Assembly: GCF_014203705.1 (NCBI RefSeq)
Contig: NZ_JACHJR010000001.1
Coordinates: forward strand, 6,510,001 to 6,574,000
DNA length: 64,000 bases
Direction of reading: 5' to 3'
DNA from: Kitasatospora gansuensis
GTDB lineage: Bacteria > Actinomycetota > Actinomycetes > Streptomycetales > Streptomycetaceae
Shown here: one piece after another, positions 43,580-51,372 of the stretch
Layout of the letters: each line of letters opens with the position of its first letter
Numbering within the stretch: position 1 is the first letter of the stretch
Position numbers and translations under genes: made by a program
The notes under the pieces: model-generated
What the model was told of the DNA's origin: nothing
The model's database searches: none
Seen by the model: only the letters and a program-made list of their open reading frames with translations

Positions 43580-43999
43580 ATGTCACCGGAATCCGTTGAA
43601 TCAGTGATGAAGCGCTTCGTCGAGTTCATCAACACAGCCGACGAGGACCTCGCCCGGGAGGTCATCGCCCCCGACGCGGTGTTCCACGCACCCAGTCACG
43701 CTGAACCGCTGCGGGGCCCTGAGGGCTACCTGGAGATCATCGCGATGATGCGCAGCGCATTCCCCGACATCCGGTGGACGCTGGAGGAGAGCATCACCGA
43801 AGGCGGCACGGTGGCAGCACGGTTCACCATGCGCGGCACTCACGAAGGCGAGTTCTTCGGCATCCCTGCCACCGGCAACAAGATCGCGGTCCAGGCCATG
43901 AACTTCTACTACCTGGCCGATGGACGCATCGTCAAAGAGCGGGGTCAGCCCGATCTCCTCGGGCTCATGCAGCAGATCGGCGCCGTACCGGCGCCGTGA
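43580..43999 (+). CDS. SnoaL-like / ester-cyclase-type polyketide cyclase fold protein
   Basis: 139-aa NTF2-like protein of the SnoaL ester-cyclase group: RFVEFINTADEDLAREVIAPDAVFHAP, MMRSAFPDIRWTLEESI, and GTHEGEFFGIPATGNKIAVQAMNFYYLADGRIVKE. Members without polyketide context are usually of unknown function. AGAGGAAG abuts ATG 43580; an earlier in-frame start at 43526 is less likely. It lies 70 bp before the MFS gene on the same strand. Confidence 0.85.
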   Translation: MSPESVESVMKRFVEFINTADEDLAREVIAPDAVFHAPSHAEPLRGPEGYLEIIAMMRSAFPDIRWTLEESITEGGTVAARFTMRGTHEGEFFGIPATGNKIAVQAMNFYYLADGRIVKERGQPDLLGLMQQIGAVPAP

Positions 44000-44069
44000 G
44001 GCAGACAGTCGCCTCCTCCTCCCGCGCAACCCTCCAGGTCCGCGCTGCCGCCCTCCCGCAAGGCACATC

Positions 44070-45410
44070 ATGGAATCCCTCGCACCCGCACCGCCCGCTC
44101 AGGCGATAGCCGTCCTGCCCCGGTCCTCCATTCTGGTAGCGGCCCTGTCCACCGTCGTGGAGTGGTACGACTTCACGCTGTACCTGTACATGACCACCGT
44201 GCTGTCCCGGGTGTTCTTCGGCACCGGCTCCACCTCGCTCTTGATCACCCTGGCGGTCTTCGCCGTCGCCTACCTGATGCGCCCGCTCGGCGCGATGGCC
44301 TTCGGCCACATCGGGGACCGGCTCGGGCGCCGCAAGGTGCTGCTCGGCTCGATGGCAGTCATGACCGCCGCGATGCTGGCCACCGCCCTGCTCCCGACCC
44401 ACGACCAGATCGGCTCCATCGCCGGGGCGCTGCTGTTGCTGCTGCGCTGCGTCATGGGCTTCGCCGTCGGCGGCGAATACACCGGTGTCACCGCCTACCT
44501 GGTCGAAGGTGCCCCACCCCACCGGCGCGGCCTGGTCGCCTCACTGGCCTCCGCCGCCAGCGAGATCGGTGCACTGCTCGCCGCCGGCGTCGCTGCCCTC
44601 ACCGTCACCCTCGTCCCCGGTCCCACCCTGGACGCGTGGGGGTGGCGCATCCCCTTCCTGTTCGGCACGCTGCTCGCCACCACGGTGCTGATCGCCCGCT
44701 CCACCATGCGCGAATCCCCCGCCTTCGAGCAGCAGCCCCCGCCCGACACCAAGGGCGCGGGCCCACTGATGACCACGGTGCGCACCCAGCGCCCCGCGCT
44801 CTACCGGACGTTCGCGATCTCGGCGCTCGGCTCGGTGACGTACTACGTCGGCATCAGCTACGTCCCCACCTACCTCGGCGCGGTCAGCGGCTTCAGCGAG
44901 TCCGACGCCCTCTGGCTGTCGACCATCGCGGCCCTCGTCGTCATCGTCGTCACGCCGTTCGTGGGTGCCCTGTCCGACCGGGTCGGCCGCCGCCCCGCAC
45001 TCACGCTCTTCGGTGCCCTGGCGGTGATCCTGCCGCCGGCCATGTTCGGCCTGATGACCCAGGGCAGCTTCGCCGCCGCACTGACCGGCGCGGTCGTCCT
45101 GGCCTGCATGGCAGGCGGCATCAGCGCGGTCGCGGCCTCCGCGATCGCTGAACAGTTCCCCGTCGCCCAGCGCCTCAGCGGCCTCGCGCTCGGCGCCACC
45201 GCTGCTACCGCCCTCTTCGGCGGACTCACCCCTTACGCCTCCCAGGCCCTGGTCGACTCCACCGGCTGGGCCCTGATCCCCGGCGCCCTGGTCGCCGTCA
45301 CTGCCCTGGCCGTCCTGCCCGTCCTGCGCCGCCTCCCGGAAACCGCGCCGGCTATCCGTGCACCCCAGCCCGGCCATCTCGCCCCGGAACCCGAACCCCA
45401 AGCCCGCTGA
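44070..45410 (+). CDS. MFS transporter, metabolite:H+ symporter (MHS) type
   Basis: 446 aa with 12 predicted helices. VEWYDFTLYLYMTTVLSRVFF in helix 1 and GHIGDRLGRRKVLLGSM in loop 2-3 are the MHS signature (ProP, KgtP, ShiA), and GALSDRVGRRPALTLFG is the matching loop 8-9 motif. Substrates in this family are organic acids, betaine or proline. The Shine-Dalgarno is weak. It probably shares a transcript with the SnoaL-like gene. Confidence 0.88.
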   Translation: MESLAPAPPAQAIAVLPRSSILVAALSTVVEWYDFTLYLYMTTVLSRVFFGTGSTSLLITLAVFAVAYLMRPLGAMAFGHIGDRLGRRKVLLGSMAVMTAAMLATALLPTHDQIGSIAGALLLLLRCVMGFAVGGEYTGVTAYLVEGAPPHRRGLVASLASAASEIGALLAAGVAALTVTLVPGPTLDAWGWRIPFLFGTLLATTVLIARSTMRESPAFEQQPPPDTKGAGPLMTTVRTQRPALYRTFAISALGSVTYYVGISYVPTYLGAVSGFSESDALWLSTIAALVVIVVTPFVGALSDRVGRRPALTLFGALAVILPPAMFGLMTQGSFAAALTGAVVLACMAGGISAVAASAIAEQFPVAQRLSGLALGATAATALFGGLTPYASQALVDSTGWALIPGALVAVTALAVLPVLRRLPETAPAIRAPQPGHLAPEPEPQAR

Positions 45411-45411
45411 G

Positions 45412-45555
45412 GACTTCTGCCTGGAGTACGCCGATGCGCGCGGGAGGATGCGTCGAGGGCTGCTTGAGGTGATGTGGCCGGCCCGGTTCGATGAAGTGAT
45501 GCCGGTACGCGACCTGTCGTCGTACAAGCGGCAGCGCAACTTCACCGGCCGGTAG
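45412..45555 (+). pseudogene. Remnant resembling a TnsA-like transposase endonuclease subunit
   Basis: About 47 codons read EYADARGRMRRGLLEVMWPARFDEVMPVRDLSSYKRQRNFTGR, then TAG. The FDEVMPVRD..SYKRQRNF-G block resembles the N-terminal region of streptomycete TnsA-like proteins (VxPVRxFxxxKGQRxFPG). The stop falls where an aromatic codon would be expected and the rest of the protein is absent. Similarity was judged from memory, so the assignment is tentative. Confidence 0.4.
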
Positions 45556-45670
45556 TGGGGCATGTGATGGTTCGCGCCGTCGAGGTGGAAAGGGAGCCCG
45601 GGCGTGTCACCGGGGCACGGGTCACCGGGTCCGGTGAGACGGTGCGACCGCGTCTCGGAAAAACGATTGA

Positions 45671-45701
45671 GGCGGCAACCTTTTCGCTCTGAGCGGCCAC
45701 T
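45671..45701 (+). promoter_or_regulatory. Candidate ECF-type promoter of the anchored arabinofuranosidase-like gene
   Basis: GGCGGCAACC (45671-45680), 17 bp, CACT (45698-45701). It has the same elements and spacing as at 36980-37010. Similar A-rich sequence precedes both (GGAAAAACG here, GTCAAAAAAG there). Confidence 0.55.
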
Positions 45702-45777
45702 CAGGGGTGTACCGACGAGGGCCAGCCGTGGCCAGCGCCGCAACGCCATCTGTGTCAACACCCGATCGGAGCCCCAC

Positions 45778-47583
45778 GTGTCACCAGACGACCCGCGATC
45801 CGCCGAGCAGCCGATGCCTTGGGATCGCACGCCCCACCGCAGCCGGATACTCCGGCATCTTGCCGTGGGGGCGGTGGCGGTACTCACCGCCTCGGCCGGT
45901 GTCGGCGCCCTGGCGCCCACCGCGGGCGCCGAGCCGACCGTCCGCATCAGTGTGGATGCCGGCACCTCCCTGGGCACGGTGCCCAACAGTGGCGCCGGCC
46001 TCAACACGGGCTTCGGCGACGAGCACATGGGGGACGCCCAGGTGACATCGCTGATGAAGGCCGCGGGAGTCCGGCAGCTGCGCTATCCCGGCGGCTCCGG
46101 CGCGGACGACTACCACTGGAAGACCCACACCTCCGGCGACGGCAGCGGCTGGATCCCCTCCAACACCGACTTCGACCACTTCATGGCCACCGCGAAGACG
46201 GTCGGCGCCCAGCCGATCCTGACCGCGAACTACGGTTCCGGCACCCCCCAGGAGGCCGCCGACTGGGTCAAGTACGCCAACGTCGACAAGGGTTACGGCG
46301 TGAAGTACTGGGAGATCGGCAACGAGGTCTACGGCAACGGGCACTACGGCGACGGCAAGGGCTGGGAACTTGACAAGCACGCCGACAAGAGCCCGAAGGA
46401 GTACGGGAAGAACCTGATCGCCTACTCGAAGGCGATGAAGGCCGTGGACCCGACGGTGAAGATCGGAGCGGTGCTCACCACCCCCGGCGGCTGGCCGGAT
46501 AAGGAGAAGGCTCCCGGTGACAGCGCCGACTGGAACAACACGGTGCTCTCCATCGCGGGAAGCTCGATCGACTTCGTCATCGTCCACTGGTATCCGGGCG
46601 GCACCACCACGGCCGACCTGCTGAACACCCCCTCCCGGATCGCCGCTACCACGTCCGAGCTGCGCTCGCTGATCGCCAAGTACACGGGCTCGCGCGCCGC
46701 TTCGGTGGAGATCGCGGTCACCGAGACCGACGCCGTCGGCTCGCCCGCCCTGACCAGCCAGGCCGCAGCCCTGTTCGCGCCGGACACCTACATGACCTGG
46801 TTCGAGCAAGGCGCCACCCACGTGGACTGGTGGAACCTGCACAACGGCACGAGCGAAGCACCCACCACCGTCCACGGCGAGACCGACTACCAGGACGGGG
46901 GTGTGCTCTCCGCCGGAACCTGCGCCGGGGGGAAGTGCCAACCGCCGCGCGACACGCCCTTCCCCACCTACTGGGGCATCCGCTCGCTGACCGCACTGGC
47001 GCAGCCTGGCGACACCATCGTCAAGTCGTCCTCGGGCGACTCGTCGGTTGCCGTGCACGCGGTGCGGAGCAACAACGGCGGTCTGAACGTCATGCTGATC
47101 AACAAGAGCCCGCAGAACGCGGCGGAGGTGTCGCTCTCGTACGCCGGATTCACCCCGGCCGCAGGGGCGGTCACGACCGTTTCGTACGCCAAGGAAGGCA
47201 CCGCCCTGACGACGGCGGAGCGGGGCACGGCGGTCGCACAGACGCTGCCGCCGTACTCGATCACGACTCTTCAGCTGAAGCCCGCGTCGAAGACTGCCGG
47301 CGCTGACAAGCCGTCGCCCCTCCCCAAGCCGACCGCCGCCACCCCGACCGCCGCCACGCCGGTTGTCTCCGCCTCCGGCACGACCGGCAGCCGTGCGCAG
47401 GCGGAGAAGGGCATACCCGTCGGCCACCCGAGCCCGAGCCCGAGCAGCACGTCCGGCGGCCTGGCTTCCACCGGGATGAGCGATGCTGTCACGTACAGCG
47501 CCGTCGGTGGCCTGCTGGCCATCGCTGCCGGAAGCGTCCTGGTGCTTCGCGGACGTCGCCGCAAGGCTCTGCACGGGAAGTGA
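45778..47583 (+). CDS. Wall-anchored clan GH-A arabinofuranosidase-like glycosidase (LASTG)
   Basis: 601 aa. A long signal peptide (about 1-50) is followed by a TIM barrel from VRISVDAGTSLGTVPNS with VRQLRYPGGSGADDYHW. The predicted acid/base is E183 in YWEIGNEVYGNG and the nucleophile E316 in EIAVTETDAVG, as in GH51-like enzymes. A beta domain and Pro/Thr linker lead to LASTG, a hydrophobic helix and RGRRRKALHGK, which is a class E sortase signal. GTG 45778 has GGAG upstream; ATG 45814 is an alternative. It would display arabinose-releasing activity on the cell wall. The exact family and substrate are inferred. Confidence 0.82.
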   Translation: MSPDDPRSAEQPMPWDRTPHRSRILRHLAVGAVAVLTASAGVGALAPTAGAEPTVRISVDAGTSLGTVPNSGAGLNTGFGDEHMGDAQVTSLMKAAGVRQLRYPGGSGADDYHWKTHTSGDGSGWIPSNTDFDHFMATAKTVGAQPILTANYGSGTPQEAADWVKYANVDKGYGVKYWEIGNEVYGNGHYGDGKGWELDKHADKSPKEYGKNLIAYSKAMKAVDPTVKIGAVLTTPGGWPDKEKAPGDSADWNNTVLSIAGSSIDFVIVHWYPGGTTTADLLNTPSRIAATTSELRSLIAKYTGSRAASVEIAVTETDAVGSPALTSQAAALFAPDTYMTWFEQGATHVDWWNLHNGTSEAPTTVHGETDYQDGGVLSAGTCAGGKCQPPRDTPFPTYWGIRSLTALAQPGDTIVKSSSGDSSVAVHAVRSNNGGLNVMLINKSPQNAAEVSLSYAGFTPAAGAVTTVSYAKEGTALTTAERGTAVAQTLPPYSITTLQLKPASKTAGADKPSPLPKPTAATPTAATPVVSASGTTGSRAQAEKGIPVGHPSPSPSSTSGGLASTGMSDAVTYSAVGGLLAIAAGSVLVLRGRRRKALHGK

Positions 47584-47599
47584 GACCGCGTGAGTGACT

Positions 47600-47649
47600 G
47601 ACGGCCCGGCAGCAACGCCACCCACCCGTGGCGTGCGCGCCGGGCCGTC
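47600..47649 (+). terminator. Hairpin after the anchored glycosidase gene
   Basis: The outer stem GACGGCCCGGC (47600-47610) pairs with GCCGGGCCGTC (47639-47649), and the inner AACGCCAC pairs with GTGGCGT. It begins 17 bp past the stop. Confidence 0.75.
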
Positions 47650-47774
47650 GGCCTCTGCCCCCGTCAGGGAACAGACAAGGCCCGGGTCGTTGACCTGGAC
47701 CTGGCTACCTGGACACCGGTCCCGACCCGTGGGGCGGCCCACTGGCCGCGTTCCGGGCCAGCAAAAAGGCCTGG

Positions 47775-47816
47775 ACAGGGTCGGGCGCGGGGTTGCCGGC
47801 CCGGGCCCGACCCTGT
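47775..47816 (-). terminator. Hairpin after the GH43-CBM6-CBM13 gene
   Basis: ACAGGGTCGGGC (47775-47786) pairs with GCCCGACCCTGT (47805-47816), a perfect 12-bp stem with an 18-nt loop, ending 6 bp before the leftward gene's stop. Confidence 0.75.
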
Positions 47817-47822
47817 GTTGGT

Positions 47823-49655
47823 TCAGCTCTTGCCGGTCAGGCGCCAGACCTGGTTCTTCTTGGTGGCCAGAGCACTGGCGGAGTCACAGGTCCACTGGTG
47901 GACCAGCGCTCCGACGGCGGTGGAGATCCCGCTGACGTCCACGCACTTGCCGCTGTGCACCGCGGCGAGCTGGTAGTCGTTGGCGGCGACCTGCCGCAGC
48001 GTGAACTGCTGGTTCGTGCCGCCGTGGCAGGTCCACTGGTGGACCGCCGCGCCGTCGGCGGTGGAGATGCCGGCGATGTCGAGGCACTTGCCGCTGGAGC
48101 GGTTCACCAGGGAGTAGGTGTCCGCCACCCCTGGCACCGGGCGGAAGTCGAACCGCTGTTCCGCACCGGCGCCGCAGGTGTACTGCCGGTACTGAGTGCC
48201 GTCGGCGGTGCTCTGGTTGGGGTCGTCCAGGCAGTACCCGCTGTGCTGGGCGACGGCGGTTGACGAGAAGGCGGGCTGGCCGGCGGTGAACTGCCACCAG
48301 TTCATGTTGAACAGGTACCCGCTGCCACCGGCGAAGCTCAGGTACAGATCGTGGGTCCCGGTCGCACCGGTAACAGGGCACGAGACCGTGCTCCAGGTCT
48401 GCCAGCCTCCGGTGCCCGACACCGTGCAGGTCCCGACCGTTGGCCCGGTAGGACTGTCCAGGTGCAGCTCAACTCGGCCGCCACTGGTGTTCGATGCCAC
48501 CCTGGTGGTGAACGAGCCGGCACCTGCGCCGAATGCCACGCCCTTGACCTTGACGTAATCGCCGTTCTCAATCCAGCTGACGTTCATCCCGCCCTCGCTG
48601 GAGGGTTCGGTTTCGATGCCGCTGCCCCACGCGATGGTCTCGGCTTCCTGGCGGACATAAGGATCGAGCGTGCCGACCTGCGGGGCCCCGGCCGTCGTCA
48701 TATTGAACGTCGGAATGCTGCCGTCGGCGTTGTAGCTGAACTTCTCCACCGCAACCGACCGGGTGAAGCCACCACCGCCCGGCAGAGCGCCGTTGTGGTA
48801 GAAGAAGTACGAGCCGCCGTTGAAATCGATGACGCCGGCGTGGTTGGTGAAGCTGCTGCCCTCCGAGGGCATGATGGTGCCGCGATACGTCCACGGTCCG
48901 GTCGGGCCGGGCGAGGTGGAGTAGCCGATGAACTCGGAGCAGCATTTCGCCGCGAACACCATGTAGTAAAGGCCGTTGCGCTTGTAGAACCACGGGCCTT
49001 CCTCGTACAGGGTGGGCCGGGTCGCGTCTCCCGTACGGGTGCCGAACCCCGCGGTGGTCAGCGGTATCTGCGTCGGGCTGCCGGAGTACGAGATCATGTC
49101 GGCGTTGAGCCGCACGTACCAGAGATTCGGATTGCCGTAATACAGGTAGGCCTGCCCGTCGTCGTCGATGAAGACGGTGGGGTCGATTTCACTGTTCTCC
49201 ACCAGCGGGTGGCCGAGGGCGTCCCGGAACGGGCCGGTGGGGCTGTCCGACACCGCCACGCCGATGGCGAACTGGCCGGTCGCCCGGACCGACACCGGCA
49301 CGTACCAGTAGAACTTGCCGCCCCGTTCGACGGCCTGGCCCGCCCACGCGTTGGCGCCCGCCCAGCTGAAGGTGTTCAGGCTCATCGGCGAGCCGTGGTC
49401 GGTCCAGTTGACCATGTCGGCGGAGGACCACACCCGCCAGTCCTTCATCACGAAGGAGGTGGAGCCGTCCTCGTCGTGCCCGGTGTACAGGTAGACCCGG
49501 CCGTTGTGGACCAGCGGTGCCGGGTCGGCGGTGTAAATGTGTTGCACGATCGGATTGTCTGCCCGGGCCGTGGCCGGAAAGAACGCCGTCATACAGAGAA
49601 GGCTTACCACCAAGGCGAGGACGCGTTTCGACGACCACCGAAGTGTGAATTTCAC
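47823..49655 (-). CDS. Secreted GH43 arabinoxylan-active enzyme with CBM6 and CBM13
   Basis: 610 aa. A signal peptide (to about ARA 32) precedes a GH43 propeller (about 35-330). The catalytic acids are expected in YTADPAPLVHNGRVYLYTGHDE (base), ENSEIDPTVFIDDDG (pKa modulator) and LYEEGPWFYKRNG (acid). A CBM6 (YVRQEAETIAWGSG...) spans about 340-460, and a C-terminal ricin-B/CBM13 follows. The catalytic domain resembles XynD-type arabinoxylan arabinofuranohydrolases. It lies 69 bp downstream of GH62 copy 2 on the same strand and probably shares its transcript. Confidence 0.9.
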   Translation of the reverse strand: MKFTLRWSSKRVLALVVSLLCMTAFFPATARADNPIVQHIYTADPAPLVHNGRVYLYTGHDEDGSTSFVMKDWRVWSSADMVNWTDHGSPMSLNTFSWAGANAWAGQAVERGGKFYWYVPVSVRATGQFAIGVAVSDSPTGPFRDALGHPLVENSEIDPTVFIDDDGQAYLYYGNPNLWYVRLNADMISYSGSPTQIPLTTAGFGTRTGDATRPTLYEEGPWFYKRNGLYYMVFAAKCCSEFIGYSTSPGPTGPWTYRGTIMPSEGSSFTNHAGVIDFNGGSYFFYHNGALPGGGGFTRSVAVEKFSYNADGSIPTFNMTTAGAPQVGTLDPYVRQEAETIAWGSGIETEPSSEGGMNVSWIENGDYVKVKGVAFGAGAGSFTTRVASNTSGGRVELHLDSPTGPTVGTCTVSGTGGWQTWSTVSCPVTGATGTHDLYLSFAGGSGYLFNMNWWQFTAGQPAFSSTAVAQHSGYCLDDPNQSTADGTQYRQYTCGAGAEQRFDFRPVPGVADTYSLVNRSSGKCLDIAGISTADGAAVHQWTCHGGTNQQFTLRQVAANDYQLAAVHSGKCVDVSGISTAVGALVHQWTCDSASALATKKNQVWRLTGKS

Positions 49656-49724
49656 TGGTTGATTCCCTTGTTCGGGTGGGATGCGAAGGGATGCCGTCGG
49701 CGGGGACCGCCAGCAGCTGGACCT

Positions 49725-51218
49725 TTAGCGCTGCAGTGTCAGCAGGCCCGGCCGGTACGGCAGGAGGCCGTATTCCATGCCGTCGGTGCCGGGGTCGCGC
49801 CCCTGGTAGAGGAACTGCAGATTGCAAGGGTCGATGGTCTTGGTCTGGTCGGGGTTGGTGCGGACCAGATCGCCGTGGCTGATGTCGTTGGTCCAGGTCG
49901 CGCCGCTGTTGGCCTTGCCGGCGAAGGGGTTGCTCTGGGTGTCGGCCTGCGGTGTCCACGTGCCGTCCAGGCTGGTGGCCGTGAACGAGCGGAAGAAGCG
50001 GCCGCGCCAGTCCTGCGCCTCGACGATCATGAGGTACTGGTTCTGCCCCTGGACCTTGTAGACCTCGATCGCCTCGAACAGGTTGGCCGGCGTGTCGCTC
50101 ATGATCTTCGTGGACGACGCACCGAAGCTGCCCGGGAAGTTGCCGATGGGCATGCTGGCGCGGTAGATGCCGCCGCGGTCGTCGGCGAAGAACAGGTACA
50201 TGTTCTTGTCGTCGGCGATGAGGGTCTGGTCGATGGGGGCCGCAGGGTCGGGGAGGGTGCCCGAGAACAGCTGCTGCTGCGCGGACCACCCGTTGGGGTT
50301 AGTGGGGTCGCTCGAGGTGCGATAGGAGAAGGGGTCCGGCCAACCGCCCCACTGGTAGGCGAGCACCCAGATGTTCTTCGGGGCGAAGTAGAACAGCGTC
50401 GGCGCGACGGCGTCGAACGACATTCTGTTCTGGGTGGCCGACGCCATGTCGGACCAGTTCGTGAAGGGGCTGAAGACCGTCGATTCCCAGCGCCCCTCCT
50501 CACCGGCGAGGGTGTTGTGCGTCGTGGCATAGACGACGTGCTTGCCGTTGTGGACGACGTTGGTGAAGTCCTTGAGCGAGGCCCACCCCGCGCTCGGGGT
50601 TGCCAGCGGGCCGGTCGATGTCCAGCGGTACGTCGACGGCAGCGCGCAGGGGGCCCCGTCCACCTTGACGAGTTGCCACTGCTGGTTGGTGCCGCCCCAG
50701 TCGCTGTACTGCACGACGTTGGCGCCGTCGTTGGTCGCCGCGTTCTGGACCTCGACCGCCTTGTTGCTGTTGCGGTTGATCAGCCGGACGTAGCCGCCGT
50801 CGGAGTCTGCCAACCGGAACTGCTGGTTGACGCCGCCGTGGTCGGTCCACTGGTGAATGGCGGCGCCGTCGGCCGTCGACCAGCTGGACACGTCGATCAT
50901 CTTGCCCGAGTGGCGTGCCTTGAGCCGGTAGTAACCGCCGCCGGAGTCCACGAACTGGAACTGCTGGTTGGTGGCGTTGGTGCGGGTCCACTGGACGACG
51001 TTGGCGCCGTCGGCGGTGGAGGAGTCGTAGACGTCGAGGGCCTTGCCGCTGTTGTGGTTCACCAGTACGTACCAGGCGGTGGTGTCCACCGTGGCGGCCG
51101 ACGCCGGGGTCGTGGCCACCGTGAGCAACCCGCCCACGATCGCCAGGGCTGCTGCGGCGGCCGCACCCGGCCGCCATCGACGACGCCACCTCGCGGCGCG
51201 CGCTGACCAAACCGACAT
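49725..51218 (-). CDS. Secreted GH62 alpha-L-arabinofuranosidase with N-terminal CBM13 (copy 2, chimera)
   Basis: 497 aa. Signal peptide MSVWSARAARWRRRWRPG...ATTPASA, ricin-B/CBM13 (about 42-185), and a GH62 domain from STYRWTSTGPLATPSAGWASLKDFTN to the end. The first half is almost identical to the GH54 protein upstream, and the GH62 half is almost identical to the GH62 at 32824, so the gene is a mosaic. GGAAGGAAGACGCT precedes the ATG, exactly as in the GH54 gene. A strong hairpin separates it from that gene, so it probably has its own promoter in 51219-51306. Confidence 0.92.
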   Translation of the reverse strand: MSVWSARAARWRRRWRPGAAAAAALAIVGGLLTVATTPASAATVDTTAWYVLVNHNSGKALDVYDSSTADGANVVQWTRTNATNQQFQFVDSGGGYYRLKARHSGKMIDVSSWSTADGAAIHQWTDHGGVNQQFRLADSDGGYVRLINRNSNKAVEVQNAATNDGANVVQYSDWGGTNQQWQLVKVDGAPCALPSTYRWTSTGPLATPSAGWASLKDFTNVVHNGKHVVYATTHNTLAGEEGRWESTVFSPFTNWSDMASATQNRMSFDAVAPTLFYFAPKNIWVLAYQWGGWPDPFSYRTSSDPTNPNGWSAQQQLFSGTLPDPAAPIDQTLIADDKNMYLFFADDRGGIYRASMPIGNFPGSFGASSTKIMSDTPANLFEAIEVYKVQGQNQYLMIVEAQDWRGRFFRSFTATSLDGTWTPQADTQSNPFAGKANSGATWTNDISHGDLVRTNPDQTKTIDPCNLQFLYQGRDPGTDGMEYGLLPYRPGLLTLQR

Positions 51219-51234
51219 AGCGTCTTCCTTCCAT
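50654..51234 (-). repeat. 581-bp duplicated leader-signal-CBM13 module, copy A
   Basis: This stretch matches 52353-52933 end to end with the same length, no gap and scattered substitutions. It covers the ribosome-binding site, signal peptide and whole lectin domain, and similarity stops at the start of the catalytic domain. Confidence 0.85.
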
Positions 51235-51306
51235 ACATGGGGATCGCTGACAGGAGAGGTGCGTCCGGTATGGCCGCTGTGCGAAAGGACGCCGCCCCAG
51301 GACCCT

Positions 51307-51354
51307 CCACGCGGAAGGGGTCAGGCACGTCCGTGCCCGACCCCTTCCGCGTGG
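51307..51354 (-). terminator. Very strong two-tier hairpin after the GH54 gene
   Basis: The outer stem CCACGCGGAAGGGGTC (51307-51322) pairs perfectly with 51339-51354. Inside it, GGCACG pairs with CGTGCC around TC. It sits 18 bp after the GH54 stop and before GH62 copy 2. Confidence 0.85.
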
Positions 51355-51372
51355 TTCAACCTGCGCAGGGGT

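Noticed and set aside
48351..51206. A 951-codon rightward open frame opposite the GH43 and GH62 genes
   Set aside because: Composition is Arg/Gly/Val/Ala-rich antisense of three well-supported secreted enzymes on the minus strand; no independent domain or ribosome-binding site.
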